Part shown: positions 6,184-12,974 of the stretch, one piece after another
How positions within the stretch are numbered: the stretch's first letter is position 1
Layout of the letters: each line of letters begins with the position of its first letter
NCBI GenBank assembly: GCA_023251005.1
Contig: JAHEZR010000017.1
Location: 1-12,974, forward strand
Reading direction: 5' to 3'
Length of the DNA: 12,974 nt
Source of the DNA: Ignavibacteriota bacterium
Lineage (GTDB): Bacteria > Bacteroidota > UBA10030 > JAHEZR01
Translations under genes and position numbers: made by a program
Notes under the pieces: generated by a model
Told to the model about the DNA's origin: nothing
Databases searched by the model: none
The model's input: only the letters and a program-made list of their open reading frames with translations

Positions 6184-7506
6184 TTGACCAAAGTACTCCC
6201 CCTCATTATTGCCCTTCTGCTGTGCCCAGTTGTCACCCATGCTTCGTCAGATTACAGCATTTCCTTTGAAGAATTCAAGAAAAGACTAGAGGGCGTGTTC
6301 GACGAGGTTCAATTCAGCGATCTTCGCAGCCACCTTCCAGAGGAATTCGAAATATGGGGATATGACGTTGGAGATTTCTCGAGCGACGAAGACCCGGACG
6401 TCGCTCTCTCCATAAGACCGAAGGATCTGAGAGAGAAGAAAGTGCATGTCTTCTTCTTTGTCAATGATGGGAAGGCGTTCATCGAGGCGTCAAGGATTCT
6501 TGTGAGTTATTTTGAGATTCCCATTGAAGTTGGATTCACAATTGAGCATGGGGTCTGCTTCATGACGAACAAGGAAAAAGATCATCACTGGTTCATTACG
6601 GGATACACATTTCTCAATGGAAGTTTTCTCCTTGTCGACCGCTTCGAGGTTGGAAGGCAAGCCCTTGGACCGGATCAAAGCGAGGAGATCGGATACGAAT
6701 CGTACAACAATTATTTGAGCCTCGCATCATCTGAGAGTTTTTTTAATGTGGCAAATGGAAAGATGTTTCTTAAGACGCTCTTCTATACTCTCCCTGCTTA
6801 CCGAGAAAGGAGAAGGTTGCTTCCAGATTTTGCTGCCGACTTGCGGGACACGTCAGAGAAATATTTTCTGTCCGGCAAAGAGCTGTGGAAAGGAGCTAAC
6901 GACCTTAATTTTTCCACAAGGGCTTTTTACGATGACTCTTCACTTACTTGCTTCGTCAACATCGTTGATGACTCACTCGTCGTCAATCAACCCGACACGA
7001 GTGAGAGTGATCGCGCGGTCTTCTGGATCGATGCCAAAGGAAATCGTGTGAATCCATCGACAGGTGGAGCTCCGAATTTCCGACTCCAACCAGACAGTAA
7101 TGTGATGTCCATCAGTGTTTCCCCCGGAGATTTTAAGGCGAAGAGACCTCGGGTCAGTCTTGTCCTTCGCAAGGATCCATCCGAACTGCAGAAGAAGGGG
7201 ATCAAAGGGATCAGCGTGTTGTCGACAAAAAAAGCGAACGGCTACACACTCCGCGTCAGACTTCCTTTCGCTCTGTTCGATCTCAAGAAGGAACCCACGA
7301 GTCTCGGGTTCACGTTGGAAGTAATTGATGTCGATGGCATCAACAGTCAGTCGAAGAAGTCGTGCTTGGCGACATCACAACTTCGCGAGTGGGACCCATC
7401 TACCTTTGGGGTGTTACGTTTCATTTCGAATCGGTCGGCGTATGGGGAGGTAAGAAATCTGGCCATTGAGAATCTTCTGAAGCGGATCGAAGAAGTTGGG
7501 ATCTGA
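6184..7506 (+). CDS. Secreted protein of unknown function with a probable CBM9-like C-terminal domain
   Basis: This 440-residue protein starts at TTG, the first start codon after the in-frame stop at 6163-6165. This start gives a clean Sec signal peptide (about 1-20, ending THA-SS), and the next Met is far inside. No Shine-Dalgarno sequence precedes it. I do not recognise residues 21-225. They contain an acidic loop SSDEDPDVALSI (about 66-77) and alternating hydrophobic strands, with no catalytic motif I can name. Residues about 228-414 resemble the CBM9-like domain found at the ends of many Bacteroidota secreted proteins: a first Trp strand (ELWKGANDLN), YDDSSLTCFVNIVDD, a VFWIDAKG strand, YTLRVRLPFALFDL and EVIDVDG. 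Sugar binding is possible but unproven. It has its own promoter-like element. A possible peptidoglycan or surface-glycan link comes only from its PBP4 neighbours. Confidence 0.72.
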   Translation: MTKVLPLIIALLLCPVVTHASSDYSISFEEFKKRLEGVFDEVQFSDLRSHLPEEFEIWGYDVGDFSSDEDPDVALSIRPKDLREKKVHVFFFVNDGKAFIEASRILVSYFEIPIEVGFTIEHGVCFMTNKEKDHHWFITGYTFLNGSFLLVDRFEVGRQALGPDQSEEIGYESYNNYLSLASSESFFNVANGKMFLKTLFYTLPAYRERRRLLPDFAADLRDTSEKYFLSGKELWKGANDLNFSTRAFYDDSSLTCFVNIVDDSLVVNQPDTSESDRAVFWIDAKGNRVNPSTGGAPNFRLQPDSNVMSISVSPGDFKAKRPRVSLVLRKDPSELQKKGIKGISVLSTKKANGYTLRVRLPFALFDLKKEPTSLGFTLEVIDVDGINSQSKKSCLATSQLREWDPSTFGVLRFISNRSAYGEVRNLAIENLLKRIEEVGI

Positions 7507-7536
7507 TTTCGAGGGCTTCTGGATTTCCATTATTCC

Positions 7537-7565
7537 TTGACTAAGTTTGCACTTGTGGGTATATT
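7537..7565 (+). promoter_or_regulatory. Strong sigma-70-like promoter of secA
   Basis: TTGACT (7537-7542), exactly 17 bases, TATATT (7560-7565), five of six matches to each consensus box. Transcription would start near 7572, giving a leader of about 85 bases. The same -10 and spacing occur before the 6184 gene. The sigma in use may be the phylum's own primary sigma, whose consensus differs somewhat. Confidence 0.6.
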
Positions 7566-7577
7566 TCATTGCCCACA
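7554..7577. promoter_or_regulatory. Inverted repeat flanking the secA -10 box (possible operator)
   Basis: TGTGGG (7554-7559) and CCCACA (7572-7577) are perfect inverted arms 12 bases apart. The spacer 7560-7571 contains the whole TATATT box and runs to about the predicted start point. A dimeric repressor bound here would block polymerase. A 12-base loop and the lack of a T run argue against a terminator for the upstream gene. Confidence 0.35.
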
Positions 7578-7620
7578 CTAATCATGGGTAAGGGGAAATC
7601 CGTCTGGACCACCTCCGAAG

Positions 7621-7644
7621 ATCGGCGTGACCCGTCACAACGAT
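7621..7644 (+). promoter_or_regulatory. Hairpin-forming dyad in the secA leader, just before the start codon
   Basis: ATCG (7621-7624) pairs with CGAT (7641-7644) and GTGA (7627-7630) pairs with TCAC (7635-7638), with a two-by-two internal mismatch and a CCCG loop. It ends 12 bases before the ATG, where a ribosome site would normally be, and no Shine-Dalgarno sequence is present. A competing small hairpin, CCGA (7615-7618) with TCGG (7622-7625), would use the same left arm. This could tune secA translation or be a protein site. The stem is short and the call is tentative. Confidence 0.3.
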
Positions 7645-7656
7645 TAGTTCTAACAA

Positions 7657-10600
7657 ATGATCAGTCTTTTGAGAAAAATACTTCCGAGTAAACACGAGAA
7701 AGATAGAAGAGCTCTTCTTCCGAGGGCTGCTGAGATTAATCTCCACGTTGAGCAATATCAGTCTCTTTCTGATGAGCAGCTTCGAGCGAAGACGGATGAG
7801 TTCAAAGCGCGAATCAAAGAGCGCACGCGAGAGATTGAGGTAGAGATTACTAACGTCAAAGAGCGCTTGAAGGAAGATCTGTCGACCTCCGAGCGAGGAC
7901 AGCTGAACGCCGAAATCGAGGAACTCCAGGACGGACTCTACGAGGCAGAACAGGAGGCACTCGACGAGATTCTCCCCGAAGCGTTTGCCGCAGCAAAGGA
8001 AGCATGCCGCCGACTGGTCGGTAAAACTTGGGAAGTCACGGGAAATAAGATCGTCTGGGATATGGTCCCATTCGACGTCCAGCTCATGGGCGCGATCGTC
8101 CTTCATCAAGGGAAGATTGCTGAGATGGCAACTGGCGAGGGCAAGACCTTAGTTGCCGTGATGCCGCTCTATCTGAATGCCCTGACGGGACACGGAGTGC
8201 ATCTTGTTACCGTCAACGACTACCTGGCCCTCCGCGATAGCCAGTGGATGGGCAAGGTCTTTGAATTTCTCGGCCTGACAGTCGGATGCATCCAGACAAT
8301 GATGGACCCACAGCAGCGGCGGGTTCAGTACGGATGCAACATCACGTATGGGACGAACAACGAATTCGGGTTCGACTATCTGCGCGACAATATGGTAGTG
8401 AACGCTGACGAAATGGTACATCGTGGGTACTACTACGCAATCGTCGACGAGGTTGATTCTGTTCTGATTGACGAAGCTCGGACGCCGCTTATCATCAGTG
8501 GTCCGGTTGGATCGGATGATCAGAAATTCGCCGAGATGAAACCACGCGTAGAGCGCCTTGTCAATGCACAGAGAAACTTTGTCGCGAAAATCGTCGCCGA
8601 GGCAGAACAGCTTCTTGCTCAAGGGAAAACTTATGAGGCAGGGGTTCAGCTCTTGCGCGCTCAACGCGGGTTGCCGAAGAACAACCGTCTCTTGAAACTG
8701 TTCTCCGAACCTTCAAACAAGAAGTTAATGCAGGAAGTCGAGCTCGACTTCCTCCGCGACCAATCTCGCCGGATGCACGAGATAGATGACGAGCTGTTCT
8801 TCAACATCGATGAGAAGAATCACAGTATCGATCTAACCGAGAAGGGACGTCAGTTCCTCGCGACTACTCAGGAGGACAAGGATATGTTCCTCCTTCTCGA
8901 CCTCGGTACCGAACTCAGCATCATCGAGAATGATTCGAATCTTACATCTGAGCAAAAAGAGACAAAGAAAGATGAGCTTCATGCAATCTACGCCGACCGC
9001 AGCGACCGCATCCACACAGTGCGGCAACTACTTCGGGCATATGCGCTTTATGAGAAGGACGACGAGTATGTAGTTACCGAGGATGGAAAGGTGATGATTG
9101 TCGATGAGTTCACAGGCCGATTGCTGCCAGGTCGCCGATACTCCGAAGGGCTTCATCAGGCGATTGAGGCGAAGGAGGATGTGAAGGTCGAGCGCGATAC
9201 CCAGACACTCGCGACGATCACATTGCAAAATTATTTTCGGCTCTACAAGAAGCTCGCCGGAATGACCGGAACTGCAGAGACAGAAGCGGCCGAGTTCACC
9301 GACATCTACAAACTGGACGTCGTGGTGATTCCAACGAACAAGCCGATGGTCCGCACGGATCACGAAGACGTTGTTTACAAGACCAAGCGAGAAAAATATA
9401 ACGCAGTGAACGATGAGATTGAGGAACTGAGGAAAATCAATCGGCCCGTACTTGTCGGTACTACAAGTGTAGAAGTTTCAGAAACAATCAGCCGGATGTT
9501 GAAGCGGAAGGGAATACCGCACAACGTCTTGAACGCGAAGCAGCACCAACGCGAAGCGGAAATCATCGCGCATGCAGGATTGCCGGGAGCGGTCACGATC
9601 GCCACAAACATGGCAGGCAGAGGAACAGACATCAAGCTTGGGCCCGGTGTCGCCGGTATCGATGGACTGCACATAATCGGGACCGAACGCCATGAAGCGA
9701 GGCGCATCGACCGGCAATTACGCGGGCGTGCGGGGCGACAGGGTGATCCTGGTTCTTCAAGCTTTTATCTCTCGCTCGAAGACGATTTGATGCGACTCTT
9801 CGGGAGTGAACGCATCGCGCGTGTGATGGAGCGGTTAGGTCTCAAAGAGGGGGAAGTAATCCAGCATCGGATGATCACCAGGTCCGTTGAGCGGGCGCAG
9901 AAGAAGGTGGAAGAAAACAACTATGCGATCCGCAAGCGTTTGCTCGAGTACGATAATGTGATGAACCAGCAGCGAGAGATCGTGTACTCTCTCCGCCGTC
10001 ACGCGCTGATCGGAGAGCACTTGAGGGAGGACATCCATGAAATGCTGATCGAATATGCCTCGAAGACCGTTGAGAAGTATTACGAGGCAGGTGAAATCGA
10101 GCCGTTGAAGGACGAGCTGAGGAGAACGCTGCTGATCGAAGTCGACCTTCCACCTGGGAAGTATCAATCCCTTGGGAAAGAAGGTGTGGAAGACGTAGTT
10201 ATGAAGGCGGCCTTGGAATTCTACAAGCGAAAGACCGAGCGGTTGGGCAATGAGATGATGTCGACACTTGAGAGAATGGCAATGCTTCAGGTCATTGACG
10301 AGCGCTGGAAGGAACATCTTCGCGAGATGGATGAATTGAAGGAAGGGATCAACCTCCGAGCGTATGGCCAGAAGGATCCGCTCCTCGAATACAAGGGGGA
10401 AGCTTTCCAGATGTTCACGGCAATGCTCGACATGATTAACAGCGAAGTCCTCAACATTGTCTACAAGTTATTCCCCGCTGCGCCAGAACAAATCCCGACG
10501 CGACGCGCCGCTCGGCCGGTGCGAAGTGAAGAGCTTACTCTCACGCATCGCTCGGCACTTGGGATGGGCTTTCAGGCTAATAGGGAGCCAGTCGGATCGG

Positions 10601-10725
10601 CGACATCACCCGCAGAAGCAAGGCCCGGTAAACCACAGCCCGTTCGTGTCGGCGAGAAAGTGGGAAGGAACGATCCATGTCCGTGTGGGAGTGGAAAGAA
10701 GTATAAGAACTGCCACGGGCGATAA
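7657..10725 (+). CDS. secA: Preprotein translocase ATPase SecA
   Basis: This 1,022-residue motor drives unfolded secretory proteins through SecYEG with ATP. Domains in order: N-terminal helix; an extra coiled-coil-like charged insertion (about 57-105); NBD1 with Walker A GEGKT (160-164) and DEVD (264-267); the preprotein cross-linking domain (about 227-375) with a long helical insertion (about 295-365); the [21 protein letters not shown] signature (about 488-508); NBD2 with [10 protein letters not shown] (650-659) and the arginine-rich [11 protein letters not shown] (689-699); helical scaffold and wing (about 745-940); a flexible linker; and a C-terminal SEC-C zinc tail with Cys1008, Cys1010, Cys1019 and His1020, which in known SecA binds SecB and lipid. 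The insertions match the longer SecA forms of Bacteroidota and Chlorobi. E. coli SecA has about 900 residues. The ATG at 7657 has no ribosome site but gives the conserved N-terminus. The gene looks intact. Confidence 0.98.
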   Translation: MISLLRKILPSKHEKDRRALLPRAAEINLHVEQYQSLSDEQLRAKTDEFKARIKERTREIEVEITNVKERLKEDLSTSERGQLNAEIEELQDGLYEAEQEALDEILPEAFAAAKEACRRLVGKTWEVTGNKIVWDMVPFDVQLMGAIVLHQGKIAEMATGEGKTLVAVMPLYLNALTGHGVHLVTVNDYLALRDSQWMGKVFEFLGLTVGCIQTMMDPQQRRVQYGCNITYGTNNEFGFDYLRDNMVVNADEMVHRGYYYAIVDEVDSVLIDEARTPLIISGPVGSDDQKFAEMKPRVERLVNAQRNFVAKIVAEAEQLLAQGKTYEAGVQLLRAQRGLPKNNRLLKLFSEPSNKKLMQEVELDFLRDQSRRMHEIDDELFFNIDEKNHSIDLTEKGRQFLATTQEDKDMFLLLDLGTELSIIENDSNLTSEQKETKKDELHAIYADRSDRIHTVRQLLRAYALYEKDDEYVVTEDGKVMIVDEFTGRLLPGRRYSEGLHQAIEAKEDVKVERDTQTLATITLQNYFRLYKKLAGMTGTAETEAAEFTDIYKLDVVVIPTNKPMVRTDHEDVVYKTKREKYNAVNDEIEELRKINRPVLVGTTSVEVSETISRMLKRKGIPHNVLNAKQHQREAEIIAHAGLPGAVTIATNMAGRGTDIKLGPGVAGIDGLHIIGTERHEARRIDRQLRGRAGRQGDPGSSSFYLSLEDDLMRLFGSERIARVMERLGLKEGEVIQHRMITRSVERAQKKVEENNYAIRKRLLEYDNVMNQQREIVYSLRRHALIGEHLREDIHEMLIEYASKTVEKYYEAGEIEPLKDELRRTLLIEVDLPPGKYQSLGKEGVEDVVMKAALEFYKRKTERLGNEMMSTLERMAMLQVIDERWKEHLREMDELKEGINLRAYGQKDPLLEYKGEAFQMFTAMLDMINSEVLNIVYKLFPAAPEQIPTRRAARPVRSEELTLTHRSALGMGFQANREPVGSATSPAEARPGKPQPVRVGEKVGRNDPCPCGSGKKYKNCHGR

Positions 10726-10810
10726 ATGTCCGATCGACAAATCTTCTCCAGAAGCGAAGTTCGATCTCTCCAGTGAAGTCACTCTCATTCAATAAGCAGG
10801 AGACTCCGTT

Positions 10811-12974
10811 ATGAGGAAGCTCACCATGGCAGTAGTAGCACTTACAATATTTACGGCGGCATTCCTGAACCTGACCACTTCCCTCAATGGGATCCCTGAG
10901 AGTGGAGAGTTAATTCAAAAGCGTGCAGAATGGTTCTATGAACAGCGTGCGTATGGATTGGGCTATATCCCAACGGGAGCCCGAGAGGCAGCACTTGAAT
11001 ATGCGCAAAAACAGATGCCAGCATTCTCTTTCGCCAAACCGTCGGGCGCGCTTGCCACGTGGAGACAGATTGGACCAGAGAATATCGCTGGGAGGTTGAC
11101 TTCAATCGCCATCGATCCTGCAAACCCAAACAATATCTTCATTGCCTCCGCCAACGGTGGGGTTTGGAAAACTACGAGCGGGGGTCTTTCATGGACACCG
11201 ATGACGGATAACTTGGAGACGTTGGCCAGCGGCGTCATTGCATACGACCCAAGGAACAAAGCACTTTACTATGCAAGCGGAGAGTCGAACAATTCGATCA
11301 GCGACTACGCAGGAACAGGTGTGTTCAAATCGGCGGATGGTGGTCAGAGTTGGACGAAGCTGCCGGGCGTACCAATTGTTAATTCCCCTCCGAACACTGG
11401 ACCCACCTATTACAGTTCTTCTGTTCTAGCCGTTGATACACTGAAGAATAGAATCTGGCTCGGGTTCTATCGTCGGAGGCAAGGGAACACTAACTTTAAC
11501 GGTGCCCTCTACAGGTCGACGAATGCCGGTACAACATGGAGTCGGATGGACCCGCCGGATCCATCGGGGAATCCAACTGGTCCACTCACTTACCCTTTTC
11601 TTACAGATTTAGTCTTTGACCCCGTGAGACCGGATACTCTTTATGCTGCTTCGGGATACGCCTTTGGGCCCCCAGGAGGACAATTCTCCCAACAAGGGAT
11701 CTATAAATCCTCGAACGGTGGTGCGACGTGGTCTGGGTTGAGTAATGGACTCCCCCCAACCACAGAGACGGGAAGAATTAATCTGGCCATCGCACCGTCT
11801 AATCCGAACCTTTTGTACGCAAGCATCATCTGGCCTACGTCAAATCAAACGAACGGAGGACAGCTTCGCGGGCTTTACAAGACCACTGATGGAGGGGCAA
11901 CATGGACTCAGTTAACCAACACGCCTAACTATGTCCGTGATCAGGGTTGGTACAATAACGTCCTGCTCGTCCACACGACGAATCCGGATATCATTTACGT
12001 TGGGGGGATTGATGTTTACAAATCAACAGACGGTGGGGTCAGTTGGACTAACGTCTCGGCCAACGCAGTCCATGTCGACCACCATGCGCTTGCAATCCAT
12101 CCAAATGATCCGAACACTATATTCACCGGAAATGATGGTGGCATCTACCAGACCACGAGTGGCGGTCTGTCCTGGGTCAGCCTCAATAATAGCATCTCGA
12201 ATACACAATTCCATAGTCTCGCCCTTAATCCTCGAAACAAAGATCGTTCACACGGCGGAACCCAGGATAATGGGACACTGAAATATGTGGGGACGACCTT
12301 CTGGACACAAATCCTCGGTGGAGATGGGGGACAAGTTGCGGTGGACTATGCTTCCCCCGAAACACTTTATACCGAGTTGTACTATCTCGACATGAGGAGA
12401 TCATTCAATGGGGGAATTTCTTTTTCAACGATCACAAATGGAATCAATCTTAATCTCAGTACCGAACGAATTGGATTCTATGCTCCGTACGACGTTTCGA
12501 AATCCAGCCCAAACATTATGTACGCAGGGACTCACCGAATGTGGAAGTCCACTGACCGTGGCAACAATTGGGCTTCGACTTCATCGGATTTGACTTCGGG
12601 CACAGGTTATATTTCTGCGATTACAATCGCTCCGTCAGATCCCAGCCATGTTTACGTCGGAACTTCGGATGGCAGAATTTGGTCCACCTCAAATGGCGGC
12701 GCCACGTGGGATAGTGTGGCCGCTGAATCACATCCGCTCGGTTCTGTTCGGAGGTTTGTAACTGATCTTGCAGTCCATCCATCGAACCCGAGTGTTGCTT
12801 ATATAGCCTTTTCGGGTTTCAACCAGCCACATTTGTTTAAGACGACAAACCATGGCGTAGGCTGGACCGATATTTCGGGAAACCTTCCTGACATTCCAAT
12901 AAATTCGATCGCCCTTCACTCGCGCGACGCAAATAGTACAATCTACGTGGCGACAGACATCGGGTGTTTTGTAA
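10811..12974 (+). CDS. Large secreted Asp-box (BNR/VPS10, sortilin-like) beta-propeller protein, C-terminus cut by window edge
   Basis: The frame is open from the ATG at 10811, which has a good ribosome site (AGGAG, 10798-10802, eight bases away), to the window end: 721 complete codons. A Sec signal peptide covers about residues 1-24. The mature part is made of propeller blades marked by Asp-box motifs of the form S/T-x-D/N/S-G-G-x-x-W. They start near residues 121, 174, 236, 300, 358, 405, 448, 531 (degenerate, Phe for Trp), 580, 626 and 678. Each is often preceded by a strand such as NPNNIFIAS or NPDIIYVGG. GGTQDNGT (about 482-489) is a conserved signature of VPS10/sortilin-like propellers. 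The family includes sialidases, xyloglucanases and proteins with no known enzyme role. I see no sialidase FRIP motif or catalytic set, so I call no enzyme activity. In this phylum such proteins often end in a type IX secretion sorting domain, which would lie outside the window. It follows secA by 85 bases with no visible terminator or clear promoter between. Confidence 0.88.
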   Translation, partial: MRKLTMAVVALTIFTAAFLNLTTSLNGIPESGELIQKRAEWFYEQRAYGLGYIPTGAREAALEYAQKQMPAFSFAKPSGALATWRQIGPENIAGRLTSIAIDPANPNNIFIASANGGVWKTTSGGLSWTPMTDNLETLASGVIAYDPRNKALYYASGESNNSISDYAGTGVFKSADGGQSWTKLPGVPIVNSPPNTGPTYYSSSVLAVDTLKNRIWLGFYRRRQGNTNFNGALYRSTNAGTTWSRMDPPDPSGNPTGPLTYPFLTDLVFDPVRPDTLYAASGYAFGPPGGQFSQQGIYKSSNGGATWSGLSNGLPPTTETGRINLAIAPSNPNLLYASIIWPTSNQTNGGQLRGLYKTTDGGATWTQLTNTPNYVRDQGWYNNVLLVHTTNPDIIYVGGIDVYKSTDGGVSWTNVSANAVHVDHHALAIHPNDPNTIFTGNDGGIYQTTSGGLSWVSLNNSISNTQFHSLALNPRNKDRSHGGTQDNGTLKYVGTTFWTQILGGDGGQVAVDYASPETLYTELYYLDMRRSFNGGISFSTITNGINLNLSTERIGFYAPYDVSKSSPNIMYAGTHRMWKSTDRGNNWASTSSDLTSGTGYISAITIAPSDPSHVYVGTSDGRIWSTSNGGATWDSVAAESHPLGSVRRFVTDLAVHPSNPSVAYIAFSGFNQPHLFKTTNHGVGWTDISGNLPDIPINSIALHSRDANSTIYVATDIGCFV

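Noticed and set aside
7582..8109. 175-codon minus-strand frame covering the secA start
   Set aside because: It would run against the strong secA promoter and the conserved N-terminus. It looks like a shadow of the coiled-coil insertion.
8149..8664. 171-codon minus-strand frame inside secA
   Set aside because: It is antisense to the highly conserved SecA motor domain, with no promoter or ribosome site and no recognisable protein. Long antisense frames are common opposite such genes.
9835..10317. 160-codon minus-strand frame inside the 3' part of secA
   Set aside because: It is a shadow of the secA reading frame with odd composition and no initiation signals.
10726..10810. Terminator or promoter between secA and the Asp-box gene
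   Set aside because: I found no stable stem with a T run and no paired -35/-10 elements. The gap holds only the ribosome site of the next gene as a supportable signal.
1..12974. Mobile element, phage, CRISPR or defence island
   Set aside because: No transposase, integrase, direct-repeat array, tRNA or defence-type protein is visible, and all intact genes fit a core envelope/export theme.

Overview
This window reads as ordinary chromosome from a bacterium of the Bacteroidota/Ignavibacteriota (FCB) group. The grounds are a SecA of about 1,020 residues with long insertions near its N-terminus and in the preprotein-binding domain, a large secreted protein rich in Asp-box (BNR/VPS10) motifs, and several genes with no Shine-Dalgarno sequence beside others that have a good one. 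The phylum call is inference from protein style. I see no tRNA, rRNA, CRISPR array, insertion sequence or integrase. Nearly every gene concerns the cell envelope, protein export or envelope sensing.

Layout. Bases 1-710 (minus) hold the N-terminal two thirds or so of a lipoprotein zinc peptidase or glutaminyl cyclase of family M28, cut by the window edge. Divergent from it is a two-gene unit: an ECF sigma factor (875-1447) and its zinc-finger, membrane-anchored anti-sigma factor (1451-1954), closed by a clear intrinsic terminator (1980-2018). Next is a membrane-anchored DUF4097-type protein built on an 18-residue TSGG ladder (2108-3103). Convergent to it is a minus-strand operon of two tandem paralogues of PBP4 (peptidase S13), 6088 to 3117. 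A divergent gene at 6184-7506 encodes a secreted protein of unknown function with a probable CBM9-like C-terminal domain. Then come secA (7657-10725) and the start of a long secreted Asp-box beta-propeller protein (10811 to beyond 12974).

Regulation visible in the DNA. The ECF sigma gene and the DUF4097 gene each have an ECF-style promoter with an AAC -35 core and a CGT -10 core: GGCAAC-N17-CGTCTA at 795-823 and TGAAAC-N16-CGTTA at 2028-2054. A terminator separates the two units. The simplest reading is one small regulon in which the sigma factor drives its own operon and the adjacent DUF4097 gene. By contrast, secA and the 6184 gene have housekeeping-like promoters (TTGACT-N17-TATATT and TTGATT-N17-TATATT). 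The secA -10 box lies exactly between the arms of a TGTGGG/CCCACA dyad, and a second dyad sits in its leader just before the start codon.

How the genes may work together. The sigma/anti-sigma pair would sense an envelope signal and raise the DUF4097 surface protein. The PBP4 pair would trim or cut peptidoglycan cross-links. SecA would export the M28, PBP4, CBM9-like and Asp-box proteins. No wholly new multi-gene system is evident. The best leads are the two-promoter ECF regulon, the 18-residue ladder protein, the asymmetric PBP4 pair and the secA leader.
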